Below, piece by piece: positions 26,102 through 35,313 of a DNA stretch of 64,000 nucleotides (its first letter is position 1; each line of letters begins with the position of its first letter). The stretch comes from Paramacrobiotus metropolitanus. Taxonomy: Eukaryota > Tardigrada > Eutardigrada > Parachela > Macrobiotidae. Both the position numbers and the translations under genes were made by a program. The notes below the pieces were generated by a model, which worked only from the letters and a program-made list of their open reading frames with translations, was not told where the DNA came from and did not search any database. Location of the stretch: assembly GCF_019649055.1 (NCBI RefSeq), contig NW_026570236.1, positions 1,674,001 through 1,738,000 of the forward strand, read 5' to 3'.

Positions 26102-26108
26102 GTTTCCC
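26066..26108 (-). promoter_or_regulatory. -1 programmed ribosomal frameshift signal (gag to pro-pol)
   Basis: In gag frame the RNA reads CAG GGA AAC, which contains the canonical slippery heptamer G-GGA-AAC (26102-26108). A 6-nt spacer follows. Then comes a perfect 11-bp hairpin (GATCAGTAGGC with its complement, 8-nt loop) at 26066-26095, which encloses the gag TAG stop (26087-26089). Slipping back one base enters precisely the long protease frame. All three elements of a classical -1 site are present with normal spacing. Confidence 0.88.
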
Positions 26109-29100
26109 TGAACCGGCGCCCCGCCTTGTTGCGCGCCCTGCACATTTCCTTGCACATTTCCTTGTTGTTGTCCGATATCGTTTGCTGGGTTAGGATTCTG
26201 TCCGTTGCCGTTGTTGTATTGGCCACCACCCTGTTGGTAGTTGCCTTGGCCGCCTCCATTGTTCTGGCCTCCTCTGAAATTTCCGCGGCCATAGCCTCTG
26301 TTCCTTCCTCTGAAGCCGCCGCGGCCGAAGCCACCACGGCCGTAGCCACCGTTCTGGCCGCCGCCATTTCCATTTCCGTAATTACTATTTCCATTGCCTT
26401 GTTGGTTTTGGAAGTTCGCTTTGTGCTGGTACCATTGGGTGATAAGGTCATATCCGTTTGCTACCGCTGGGCGCCAGCCACCCGTGGCTCGGAGGCGTTG
26501 CCACTCCCTGAAGGCAAACAGATTCGGGTTCTGTTCTGGTGGTGTATTGGCGAACTTGCATCCCTGTGTCTGATGATTGCCATACATACAGTACTGGCAC
26601 ATCTGTACATTGTTCGCCACCCATCCGTCGATCATCTGAAACTTGAATTCAGTTCGTGACCCTTGTTGCTGTTGGTTTCCTCTGAAGTTTCCTTGACCTT
26701 GACCTTGTCCCTGATTCTGGAAGTTCCCTTGACCTCCATTCCAATTTCCGTTTCCGTACCCGTTTCCGCCAAAGTTTCCGTTACCCATTCCTTGTTGTGG
26801 TAACGCTACATTCATAGGGGCCATATTCTGTGGTGCCGGTGGGATTACATTCTGGGGTGCCGGTCTCACTTGGGCCGCCGCTTGTATCGCCGCTACCATC
26901 GCATAGGTTATCGGCTGCCCCGTCTGACTGTCGATAAAGGTTACCTTTTCCGTGACCTCTCTGACCGGGGTTTCCACATGGTATTCCACTGGCTGTTGGA
27001 CTGGTGCAGCTGTCATCCTCTGTTGCGGTACATTTTCCACTTGGCCTTGCCGGATGGTCACGTATTCCTGATTACGTCGACCTTTCGGCGCCTTATACTT
27101 TTCCTCGCCCGTTGCCCAATGTCGGAAGAAGTCCTTTACGTCCGTTGGCGTCTTGCACTTCTGTATGCGCAGTGCCTTGTAGAGTTCATTATCCACCCTA
27201 CATCCTTCAATTAGGAAGCCCACGGCCTGTTTCTCAGTAATGATTCTCTTTGCCTTAAACCGCATCATCGCTTGATAGTATTGGTCAAGCGATTCTTTTC
27301 CGAGTTCAAATTTCCTTGCGTAGGCCTCACGTAAGCCTAGGACTTCTTCATCTCGGTCACCGTATTCATCTTTAAATTTGTCCATCCATTCGGTTATTGA
27401 GTACTCAATTCCATCTTCTGCCGCGATGTCCTTTTCTCCTTCGAACCAGGTTTTGGCAGGACCTTTCACCGCACTGGCTATCTCAATCATGATTTGGTCG
27501 TCCGTCAGCTGGTAAGTCCTTTGGGTTTCTTTCACCAATCGTGTCCACCCACTTACTGTGTCACGACTGCCGTCAAAGGTCATGAGTGGTGTTTTCCTGG
27601 CCATCGAGTTGAGTGCTTTTATCAATTGCACCGCTGTATTTTCTGCTCTCTGGTCATCGTCTTCTTCGCTACTTCCATCATCACTTTGATTTCGTTTCGC
27701 TTTTCCATAACGGGATTTCCTAGGGCGCTCCTGCCGGCTGGAGGGTCTGTCCCGTCGCCCTTCATCAATGAACACGTTTGTTTCAAAGTGCGAGGGAAAT
27801 TGTGAAGGGTCACCTCGACTCATATGCGGGTTACTTTCCGAAGGTGGCTCTTTGTCTTCTTTGCCCTTTTCTCCTTCTCGTTCCGCTTTTACGCTTCCTT
27901 TACCAGTACCAGTTCGTTTTGGCACTTCAAAGTGGAAGCTTTTACCCGTGCCCGTTTCTTGCGCCTTGCTGTAACTGGGCGACGGTGATTCCACTGTTGC
28001 AGTTCTGACTCCGTATTGCAACAGCTGTTCATCCTTGTGTTTGTTCGACATGTTGAGGGCCTTATTCTCGTCTTCGAGGCGTTTGACTTTCAGCTGGAAT
28101 TCTTCCCTCTCAGTTTTCAAGTTCTGATTTTCCTCCTTGACCTTCAACATGTGTTGGTGGAGCTGGAATGTTTTCTCCTGAATGACCTTTTCAGTGTCGT
28201 TCTCCACTTTTTTAATGTGTTCTGCCAACTGGGTCACATCCCTTTCCAACATCATGTATTCCTCAGCTGATGCTTTCAATTGGTTTTTCGACTGGGTGAC
28301 CTCATCTTCTCTTGTCATCGCCGTTTGGGTCATATCAATCAGCTCCGTGTTGAGTTTGATGATTTCCTGCGTCTTCTGGTGAACTGTTTGTTGCCATTCT
28401 TTATCTTTCAACCCAAGCGCCGTGACCTTTACGTCCAAGAGGTGTGCCTCATGCTCCCACCTCATGCCCTGTTCGGCAATTGTCTTAACGGTTCCTTTTA
28501 ACTCGTTGATCTCTTCGGATACCTTTCGGTTATCTTCTTTCAACGCCTGGTTCTCTTCTTCATGTTCCTTGGCCACCCTGGCGGCTTCATCGGCCCTTCT
28601 CTGGTGATCATATGATTCCTTCTGGAGGATCCCGATATTCTCGTCACGCAGCTTCAGGTCATTCCTGAGTTTAAACACTTCGGTAGTGTTTGTCAGTAGT
28701 CGCTGGGTAGCCTCGGCAAGTTTAGTCGCATAATCATCTCTCTTGGCTTCTGCTTCAGTGACCTTTTGTTTCAGGGAGTCGCATTCGTCCTTCAATTCTG
28801 CCAAATGCCGTGACCTTTCCGCTGTTTCCTCGGACATACTCTCGTTAAGGTCACTGACTGCAAGATGACCTTCCATTTCTCTGTCATCTACCATTTTCAG
28901 GTACTCCTCAGCGAGTTCTTTTTGGCGCTCGTATTTGATCTTCCATTCGTCCGCCGTGTTCTCCAAATAAGCCTGTTGTTGCTCCAATTCATAAATACGA
29001 GCATTGAGGGATCCCATCTGGGTTTGGTATTCCTGTCTTTTTTTCATCACCTGACCTTCCTTCACTTCGAGTTCTTCTTCCAATTCCTTTACACGTCTTT

Positions 29101-29827
29101 TCAAAGTTGACGTGGGACTGTTCGGTGATGGCGGTCGTACATTGATGACCTTTCCAGTTTGTGTCCGTTCAATGAGGTGCTCTGGTATGTCCTTAAATCG
29201 TGTCATACCTTCAGCGCGGTCGGCTTCCTTCATCGCAGTTTGGAAGGACATATTCATCGTCGCTTCGTCATCCGTGAAGTATGATTCGTTTGACTCATCT
29301 GAGACCATTGGAGTTGCCCAAAGGTCATCGCCTGCGGTTTTACCGTTCAGTGAAAGGTCATCCAATCCCAGCTCAGCCAGTTCCTCTTCGGTGACCTTTG
29401 TGTTTCTCTCTTCCACTTGAGTCAGGTTCGCATTTTTATCCTGCTCATTCGTTCCGCCAATGGTAACATCCAGCTGTGATGCTCCAATTGAATCCGCTCC
29501 TCTTTCTGTGGCTCTTTCCTCCCCAGTGACCTTATTCTGGTTCATCGGATCACTTCCCGCCGTAGGTGCGGGAGTGTGCTTCTGGTCGTCACTGGAACTT
29601 TCCTGGTTGGCGACCGCCTCGAGCGCCTTCTGATAAGTGCTATCAGAGCCTCGTGAATCCTTCTTCTCGAATGCTTTGGGCGCTCGAGTGTTCCGCTCAT
29701 GTCCAACTGGACGTGAGTACGGGTACAAGTCCTTTTTGTACGGGTTCGGTGCGCTTTGCTGTGAGCTGCGGGAGCTTTTACTTCCCTGACTACTGTTGGA
29801 TGTCGGTACCTCTTGGTCTTTGTCCAT
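26087..29827 (-). CDS. Gag polyprotein, very large, with coiled coil, capsid region, zinc knuckle and RGG tail
   Basis: About 1246 codons from ATG 29827 (the frame is open further up but only from a GTG). Order: Ser/Gln-rich N-terminus; acidic segment; a long heptad-like coiled coil of about 400 residues (roughly 240-640) rich in Glu, Lys and Gln; a Glu/Arg spacer; a retrotransposon Gag capsid-like region (about 760-950, with MTFDGSRDTVSGW, AKTWFEGE and FKDEYGDRDEEVLGLREAY); one CCHC zinc knuckle (CQYCMYGNHQTQGC, spacing 2-4-4) near 26559-26600; and a Gly/Asn/Gln/Arg-rich tail with several RGG boxes. It would package element RNA. The frame is intact. The coiled coil and RGG tail are unusual additions for Ty3/Gypsy Gag. 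Octamer-encoded KVT and RSR tripeptides are scattered through it. Confidence 0.92.
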   Translation of the reverse strand: MDKDQEVPTSNSSQGSKSSRSSQQSAPNPYKKDLYPYSRPVGHERNTRAPKAFEKKDSRGSDSTYQKALEAVANQESSSDDQKHTPAPTAGSDPMNQNKVTGEERATERGADSIGASQLDVTIGGTNEQDKNANLTQVEERNTKVTEEELAELGLDDLSLNGKTAGDDLWATPMVSDESNESYFTDDEATMNMSFQTAMKEADRAEGMTRFKDIPEHLIERTQTGKVINVRPPSPNSPTSTLKRRVKELEEELEVKEGQVMKKRQEYQTQMGSLNARIYELEQQQAYLENTADEWKIKYERQKELAEEYLKMVDDREMEGHLAVSDLNESMSEETAERSRHLAELKDECDSLKQKVTEAEAKRDDYATKLAEATQRLLTNTTEVFKLRNDLKLRDENIGILQKESYDHQRRADEAARVAKEHEEENQALKEDNRKVSEEINELKGTVKTIAEQGMRWEHEAHLLDVKVTALGLKDKEWQQTVHQKTQEIIKLNTELIDMTQTAMTREDEVTQSKNQLKASAEEYMMLERDVTQLAEHIKKVENDTEKVIQEKTFQLHQHMLKVKEENQNLKTEREEFQLKVKRLEDENKALNMSNKHKDEQLLQYGVRTATVESPSPSYSKAQETGTGKSFHFEVPKRTGTGKGSVKAEREGEKGKEDKEPPSESNPHMSRGDPSQFPSHFETNVFIDEGRRDRPSSRQERPRKSRYGKAKRNQSDDGSSEEDDDQRAENTAVQLIKALNSMARKTPLMTFDGSRDTVSGWTRLVKETQRTYQLTDDQIMIEIASAVKGPAKTWFEGEKDIAAEDGIEYSITEWMDKFKDEYGDRDEEVLGLREAYARKFELGKESLDQYYQAMMRFKAKRIITEKQAVGFLIEGCRVDNELYKALRIQKCKTPTDVKDFFRHWATGEEKYKAPKGRRNQEYVTIRQGQVENVPQQRMTAAPVQQPVEYHVETPVREVTEKVTFIDSQTGQPITYAMVAAIQAAAQVRPAPQNVIPPAPQNMAPMNVALPQQGMGNGNFGGNGYGNGNWNGGQGNFQNQGQGQGQGNFRGNQQQQGSRTEFKFQMIDGWVANNVQMCQYCMYGNHQTQGCKFANTPPEQNPNLFAFREWQRLRATGGWRPAVANGYDLITQWYQHKANFQNQQGNGNSNYGNGNGGGQNGGYGRGGFGRGGFRGRNRGYGRGNFRGGQNNGGGQGNYQQGGGQYNNGNGQNPNPANDIGQQQGNVQGNVQGAQQGGAPVQGNGQDQ

Positions 29828-31286
29828 GTTGATCGGATAACTTGGACGCTCCTGCCAATTGTTCTCACACACACGTTATTGTATGGTTTATTCAGTTATC
29901 CTAAAGGTCACTTCGTACTTCGAAATTTTCCAAGTCCTTTGTAAAGGTCACTTTTCGGTTGAAAAATTTCGACTAAGTCCCGTTTTAAGGGTCACTTTTT
30001 CGATAAAAAGTTCGAGAGATTTGCCCTAAAGGTCACTCTTCAGACAAAACTTCGAAGCCGTTCTTACGGTTCAGAACATGTTTACAAATGAAATCCTACA
30101 GCTGCTGATATCGCTGTACTACTATTCACTTCAATTTCACTTCGATAAAGGTCACTATTGGTCGCTTTCAGGTCATAAAGGTCACGTAACTAAGTCAATG
30201 TGGTCAATTCCAACTTTTCAGTGAAGGTCACTTTTCAAAGTCGAAGGTCACGTTCTGATCTCAAAGGTCACTTTCCGACTCAATTCAACTCAAAAGGTTA
30301 CTTTCCAACTCAATTTCTGTTAAAAGGTCACTTTCCCGCTCAATTCAAGTTAAAGGTCACTTTTAAGCTCAATTCGATCAAAGGTCACGCTTCCTTTGTC
30401 TCAACTCAAAAGGTCACTTTTCGTCTCAATTATCTTATCTCAAATCAAATTTCCCATTACAACTAGAGTTCAGCGGAAAATCCCCATTCGGGTTGTTTAC
30501 TTCATTCCTATTGGTCAGCTAGCTCAAATTATTCAGTTCAAATCTCAACCAGTCGCAGCTCAGATAACCGACCAATCATGTTGCTCCTCTTAAAGTTTAA
30601 ATCAGCCTGACGTCACGGTCAACGGCCAGACATGCGCACCGTGTGCAAAACCCCGCCTACTTTTACGCTCAGCTCAGTACGGACCAATAAGAATTGCGAA
30701 TTTTACCAGCTGACCAATCCCTTAATTAATAACGGTTTTCTACCTGTTAACCGTCCGTCCGTTCCGCGTTCCACGGGGAAATGATCCAGATGATCCAGAT
30801 TCTTCTTCCAATTCCGCTCCCGCGTCGCCGCTGTTCCGTAGCGTGCCTTGCGCTATTAGTAGGCTACTGTGCCGGCTGTGCCGTAGCAGCAGTAGTTGTA
30901 CGCTCTACACCAGTTTGGTGGAGTCTGATCTGTCTTTTCCGTGCGCCCCTTTCGGCGTTTCGGCGCTTCTGCCCCACGGCTTTTAGGATTCGCTGAATCC
31001 TTGCCGAGTATCAGCGACACCAGTGTAGGTCTTCGCTGAAGACTCTACACCGAGGAACGCTGACAACTGAACTCTTGAACTCTTGCACAGCTGAGGAAAC
31101 AGCACGGTTCTTCGCTGAAGATACCGTACCGAAAACCAAAGCTGGAAATCCACGTCAGATGAGGCAGTTCACCGCTTGTGGTGTTGCGCTTTGCTGTCGG
31201 ATAGACCTGTGCCTTACTGGTCGGGTTTCACGTCAAATAACAGGCCAACTTTGCCTGACACAAATCAAATCAGAGAACCGCTGTCG
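29828..31286 (-). other. 5' leader of the retrotransposon with octamer array
   Basis: 1.46 kb between the primer-binding site and gag. Between 29900 and 30420 the plus strand shows about 14 AAAGGTCA or one-off copies, mostly 30-40 bp apart with similar flanks (AAAGGTCACTTTTC then a Ser/Asn-like AACTCAATTC spacer), so part of it is a true tandem array. In element sense these read TGACCTTT, the complement of the form that prevails in the coding region. Short frames here have no motif. Confidence 0.7.
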
Positions 31287-31298
31287 GCTCTGCTACCA
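31287..31298 (-). other. Primer-binding site
   Basis: TGGTAGCAGAGC lies immediately inside the 5' LTR in element sense. The first 11 bases are complementary to the 3' end of a typical animal initiator methionine tRNA including CCA, so this tRNA is the likely primer. The tRNA match is from memory of animal tRNA-iMet ends. Confidence 0.8.
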
Positions 31299-31658
31299 TC
31301 TAATGCTAGATCCAACCGTGATCCAGAGACGGAGACAGAAACGGAATCTATCCCGTGGAAGCGAGCGATACGATATGGATCGCGAGCTATGCGGAAACAC
31401 AAACGTCGCACCGTAAATCGCTGACTTTTAATAATATTGAAAATCTGCACAACAGAAATCAACAAGTGATCGGCACAGCTCGATCGTAAAACGTAGAGCC
31501 CGTTCAACAGTGTGCAACACCGTGCAGCACGTGCTATGCCGCGCCCACTATCAAAACGCAAGCCAATCAGAAGAGACACAACACAGACACGTAATCCTAA
31601 GGCGTAGCGCCACAGGCGTAGCGCCACTGACGTGAACGCTAGTGATCCTGGTCTCACA
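31299..31658 (-). repeat. 5' LTR of the retrotransposon
   Basis: 360-bp right copy, followed on its outer side by GCAG (target duplication) and on its inner side by the primer-binding site. It should hold the element's promoter. The GTGATCCTGG and AGGCGTAGCGCCAC direct repeats lie near its start in element sense. Confidence 0.93.
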
Positions 31659-31985
31659 GCAGGATGCCAGAAAGAAAAATAAATGACCACAACAGCTGCA
31701 ATTTTATACAATCTTCGTTCATGTCGTGAACATCAAGCTGCCCGGCGAAATGCGATCGCTTTACTGCGTCAACAGGGGATAAGCGGGAAAAACCGACTTC
31801 TCCCCATCGGAAAAGCATCACAGCGAGCCACATTGTGCCGATGATGGTGATAGCATCACTGAACAGTAATCTTTGTAGTTGCGCAGTGTTTTCAGCTGAT
31901 TCTTGATGGCCAGCACCAGATCTGAAGGCTGCACTACTATCGAGATTTCTTTCCCCAGTGCGTTCAAACGGTCATCAATCTACAG
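31659..31985 (-). pseudogene. Duplicated last exon of the PDZ/PH gene, right half
   Basis: Starting at 31979 after an AG, the minus strand encodes the start of the PDZ gene's last exon (IDDRLNALGKEIS...) with few changes. Near 31860 two bases are missing, so the frame runs past the normal stop. The rest matches 47800-48010. With 13250-13734 it forms one duplicated fragment interrupted by the retrotransposon. No upstream exons of that gene are found next to it, so it is a dead fragment. Confidence 0.85.
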
Positions 31986-32802
31986 AGAAAAATATCAATA
32001 GTTTAGTTTAAGTTTAAGTTTTCACTATAATTTAGTTCAAGTTTTCACTATATCTGTATATATAACATTATAGAATTTGTGACAAAATTTTGATTTAGCC
32101 TCGCAATGCGCTTCACACATACAGATACGTAAAAGTGGTCTAGCTATTTACCAAATAATTCAAGTGCATATTTACTGTTTAAATCTTTATCGTGTTTATG
32201 CTAAAGTAAGTCACTGAAAGCAATTGAAAGATTAGAGAAGATGTAAAGACTACAGTGTAGATCGCATGCTTAATTGTACGTTTAGTCAAGTTTCTCGACG
32301 AAGACGATCAGTCAAATTCAGCCTAACTGATAAGTGTGACCTTTATGGTGACCTGTAGGAACTGGTCACTGGACTGTCATCAGTGGCTGCTTGTGATTTA
32401 TTATTCATAGTAACTATGCCAGTAAGTTATATCATGTTCCTCCAAATCTGGTAAAAAGTTACTAGATTGATAATACATGGCACAGAACCATCCAAAAGCT
32501 TTCAGGATGGCAGAAACAAAAATATGCAAATGCAGTCTAATATCTCAACGCCAGTTATTTACCCAGTGATTCTGACACAGTGCAGATGGACTTGTTTATC
32601 TTCACGTTTACCGTATTTCTGCTTATTGTAAGGCGCTGAATGCAACCAAAGAGGAGGGAACTGCAGAAAACAGATATGAATGCTGTTGCATAAAATGCAC
32701 GTTAACTATATACATTTCAGTCATACCCCTGCTACAACCTTATTGTCGCAAACGCGTCAACATGCACGAATTCATCCCGCATTGGACAATGATGTAAAAG
32801 CA

Positions 32803-35313
32803 TCAATAACTACTGGATTTTATGATTTCATCCCGATACGGAAGCAATGGCTGCATTTGAGCTAATGCGTCCTTCTGTCGTTCCAGTCTCCTGGCCATTG
32901 CATGGGTGGCTCTAGATTCCCGTCCACAGATCTTGGCATAGATCATCAGCGCTTCCTTCAAATAGTCGATCCCCACCAAAATCGCCTGCGCTATCAAAGG
33001 TATCACACGAAGTGTTTCTTGCGCAGAGCGCGAACCTTGCTTTGAAAACCAGTGCTTCCATTGTCGTGCACAATCCGCAGCGTGGCACAGATACCCAGCG
33101 CGCTCCACGTTGTACTTCGGGTACACCTTCCTACAACAGAAACCTTTCTGCTGAACTTGTGAGGATTCTCGTTTAGAACTTTATGTCTTGTAATTCAAAG
33201 GCCAACTACGGTCTTCTTTAAAATCCGTAATTTTAACACAATTCCCAGTGGAAAAACTTAGGTTATGAGTTATTGTTGCTGTATGTCGAAACGTTAATAT
33301 GATCTCGTACAAATTTGTTATCCTAACAAATTGCAACCAAAATCTGAGAAGTAACTTCAGCAAACATTTACGCACCGCATGCAAATGATGAGTTCCTGGA
33401 AAAGCTTGCATGCCTCTTCGTAACGCTGGTTGTCCTGATAGAAACCTGCCACACACCAGCCGCTGGTATAGCGCAGATGGGCATCTGGTTGCAAAACGTT
33501 CAGACTTTCCAGCTCTTTAAAAACGGTCATTTTGTTAATCGCTATCGACTGATAATTCTTAATGTCAGTCGTCGGCACACAACATTCCAGCAGTGCTTGG
33601 TTTGTGGCCATAAACGTTTTGAATTTATGCAGATTGCCGGCACTGACCACACCGCACTGCGGACAGGGAAGTAAGGCGCGCTCATCACTGGGAATAGGTT
33701 CGGTACATCCATCGGTGACACATTTCAGAGGGTTGATATCAGCATCCTAAAAGGTTATGGTTAACCATTGAATTGTGTGTTTGCTTTAGTTTTGCATCTG
33801 CTCGAAACCGGATGAAGTTGTTCCAGAGACGCTATCTCGATAGTGCATAGTGCATATACATGCCTTATACGTAATATATGAGTATTAAAGTTTAAATTAC
33901 TTACAAATTTGTCGGAACATTTACGGCAGCTGCAGTCTCGCCCGTACTCTCCCGCAAAGAGAAATTTCCGCTCCTCTAGCGGATATAACATGGTGCAACA
34001 TAATATCTCCGAACTGCACAGTCGCGCCTGAAACAAAAAAAAAATAAGCATCCTAAAAGAAAGGCTTCTTCTACAACAAGAAACTGCAAATCACTAAAGG
34101 TTACCCAGTCAGATGGCACAAGATAATTACTACCTGAAGTACGCCGGTGAAATCCGGGATATCATCGCTCGCAAGTAACCGCACTTGCCGACCGCGAAAC
34201 ATGACGAGTACATTGTGATCAGAACACACCGTCTCCATGGCTCCTCTGGGCACGCACGGATACAGACCGGTCCCGAAAAAAGTGGGGTAGTCGTGGGTGC
34301 AGTTCGTAACTGGCAGATGATTATAAAAGATTCGGCTGAGAATATCCATGATCTCCACTCCGGATAAGACTGTCTGGTTCTCAAAAACGGTTGCCAACAA
34401 CTGCTGGAAGAAACTCTTGTCAACCATATCCATAACACTGTAATAAGGTATTGATAAGGTTGACGTCTTTAACGCAGTACTGTACGTGTACTTCAGGAAG
34501 TATAGTATTTTACCACTGCTTCAGGAGCTTGTTATCTGCGTCGTATGGGAAAAACTGCAAAATTTCTCTTGCGGATTTCTTCTCTTTCCGCGCGGACGTT
34601 TGCTTGTTATTCGTTTCGTCCTAGAGTAGGAAAAAGGAGACGGAAAACGTTTATATCAATGAACGGTGTAAAACAGTGTAAGTTAAAGTTTTTTTTACTG
34701 TTAAATTTTGACAACATTTTGGCTAAAAGGTCATCCACGCTAGCTAGCGTGGATGTTAGGCATGTTTAATTAACAGCAATAGCGCTATCGCTATTAAGCG
34801 TGCAAACCGAATGTGAAACATTTGCTTTATAATTTACGGGAAGTAACCCGGTACGTGGTACCTAGTAGGGCACAAAAAATTCCCACAAAATACAAAGTGC
34901 ACATACTCACAAAATTTCGCTTTTGCACACTCCCAAACACTTTTTTGCATTGTTTTATGACAATATTTAGCCAAATTATTTGTATACGTCGATCGGCGTA
35001 AGCAGATGTTTTTATACACTAGCATAAACGCCGTCTGTGGAAGTTTTCGTGCATGTACATATATGAATTTGGTACCATGTGCCGGCCACGCCCTTTGAAT
35101 ACCATCCTTTACCTGAATTTTGTTGATAATTTTCAGCAAGAGTACCAATCGCATACTGATCTTATTGCTGTCGCCCTGCAGTCCGTGATGTGCCTTTTTT
35201 AGCTGCTCTAGTTTGGCAGCAAATATCGATCTGGGATCCGTGGCGTTCTTGAATTCCAGGATGCCTTTTAGCAGCGCACATTCCTTTTTGTGTTCTTTTT
35301 GCCAATCGCTTCG
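32803..35313 (-). CDS. SMYD-like protein, copy 2, lacking the MYND exon
   Basis: Six exons equivalent to exons 2-7 of copy 1: 35113-35313, 34514-34620, 34134-34437, 33905-34027, 33376-33746 and 32803-33130, with identical phases (0,2,0,0,2) and nearly identical lengths. The frame is open throughout for about 477 residues. The SET part (GLYPCVP, RGRQVRL), post-SET cysteines (CSCRKC) and C-terminal helices match copy 1. The residues after GLYP again lack NHSC. I find no MYND exon upstream as far as 37 kb, only the second half of the finger (DWQKEHKKEC) at the start of exon 2, so the copy is probably 5'-truncated or has a new first exon I cannot see. Homology with copy 1 extends about 450 bp past the stop. 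Confidence 0.8.
34732..34755. repeat. Perfect 24-bp palindrome
   Basis: CATCCACGCTAG followed directly by its reverse complement. It lies in the intron between exons 2 and 3 of SMYD copy 2 and is preceded by one AAAGGTCA. No counterpart is seen at the same place in copy 1. Confidence 0.85.

Larger units (their letters stand above)
13735..31658 (-). mobile_element. Ty3/Gypsy-type LTR retrotransposon, full length (17.9 kb)
   Basis: Both ends are 360-bp direct repeats (13735-14094 and 31299-31658) flanked by a 4-bp duplication GCAG (13731-13734 and 31659-31662). The element reads on the minus strand, so the right repeat is the 5' LTR. In order it contains a primer-binding site, a 1.46-kb leader, gag, a -1 frameshift signal, protease, a variable spacer, RT, RNase H, integrase and a long 3' non-coding part. 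Protease-RT-RNaseH-integrase is the Ty3/Gypsy order. I see no envelope-like gene. At nearly 18 kb it is very long for the group. The LTRs look identical by eye, which argues for recent insertion, yet pol is split between frames. The element lies inside a duplicated gene fragment whose uninterrupted parent is at 47.4-48.1 kb. Confidence 0.95.

Noticed and set aside
20011-29832. Many plus-strand open frames of 60-190 codons across the retrotransposon
   Set aside because: They lie opposite clearly coding gag-pol sequence and have no motifs; they are shadows.
29900-30420. Regularly spaced octamers that could suggest a CRISPR array
   Set aside because: The repeats are only 8-14 bp, the spacers are similar to each other, and the context is the leader of a eukaryotic LTR element.
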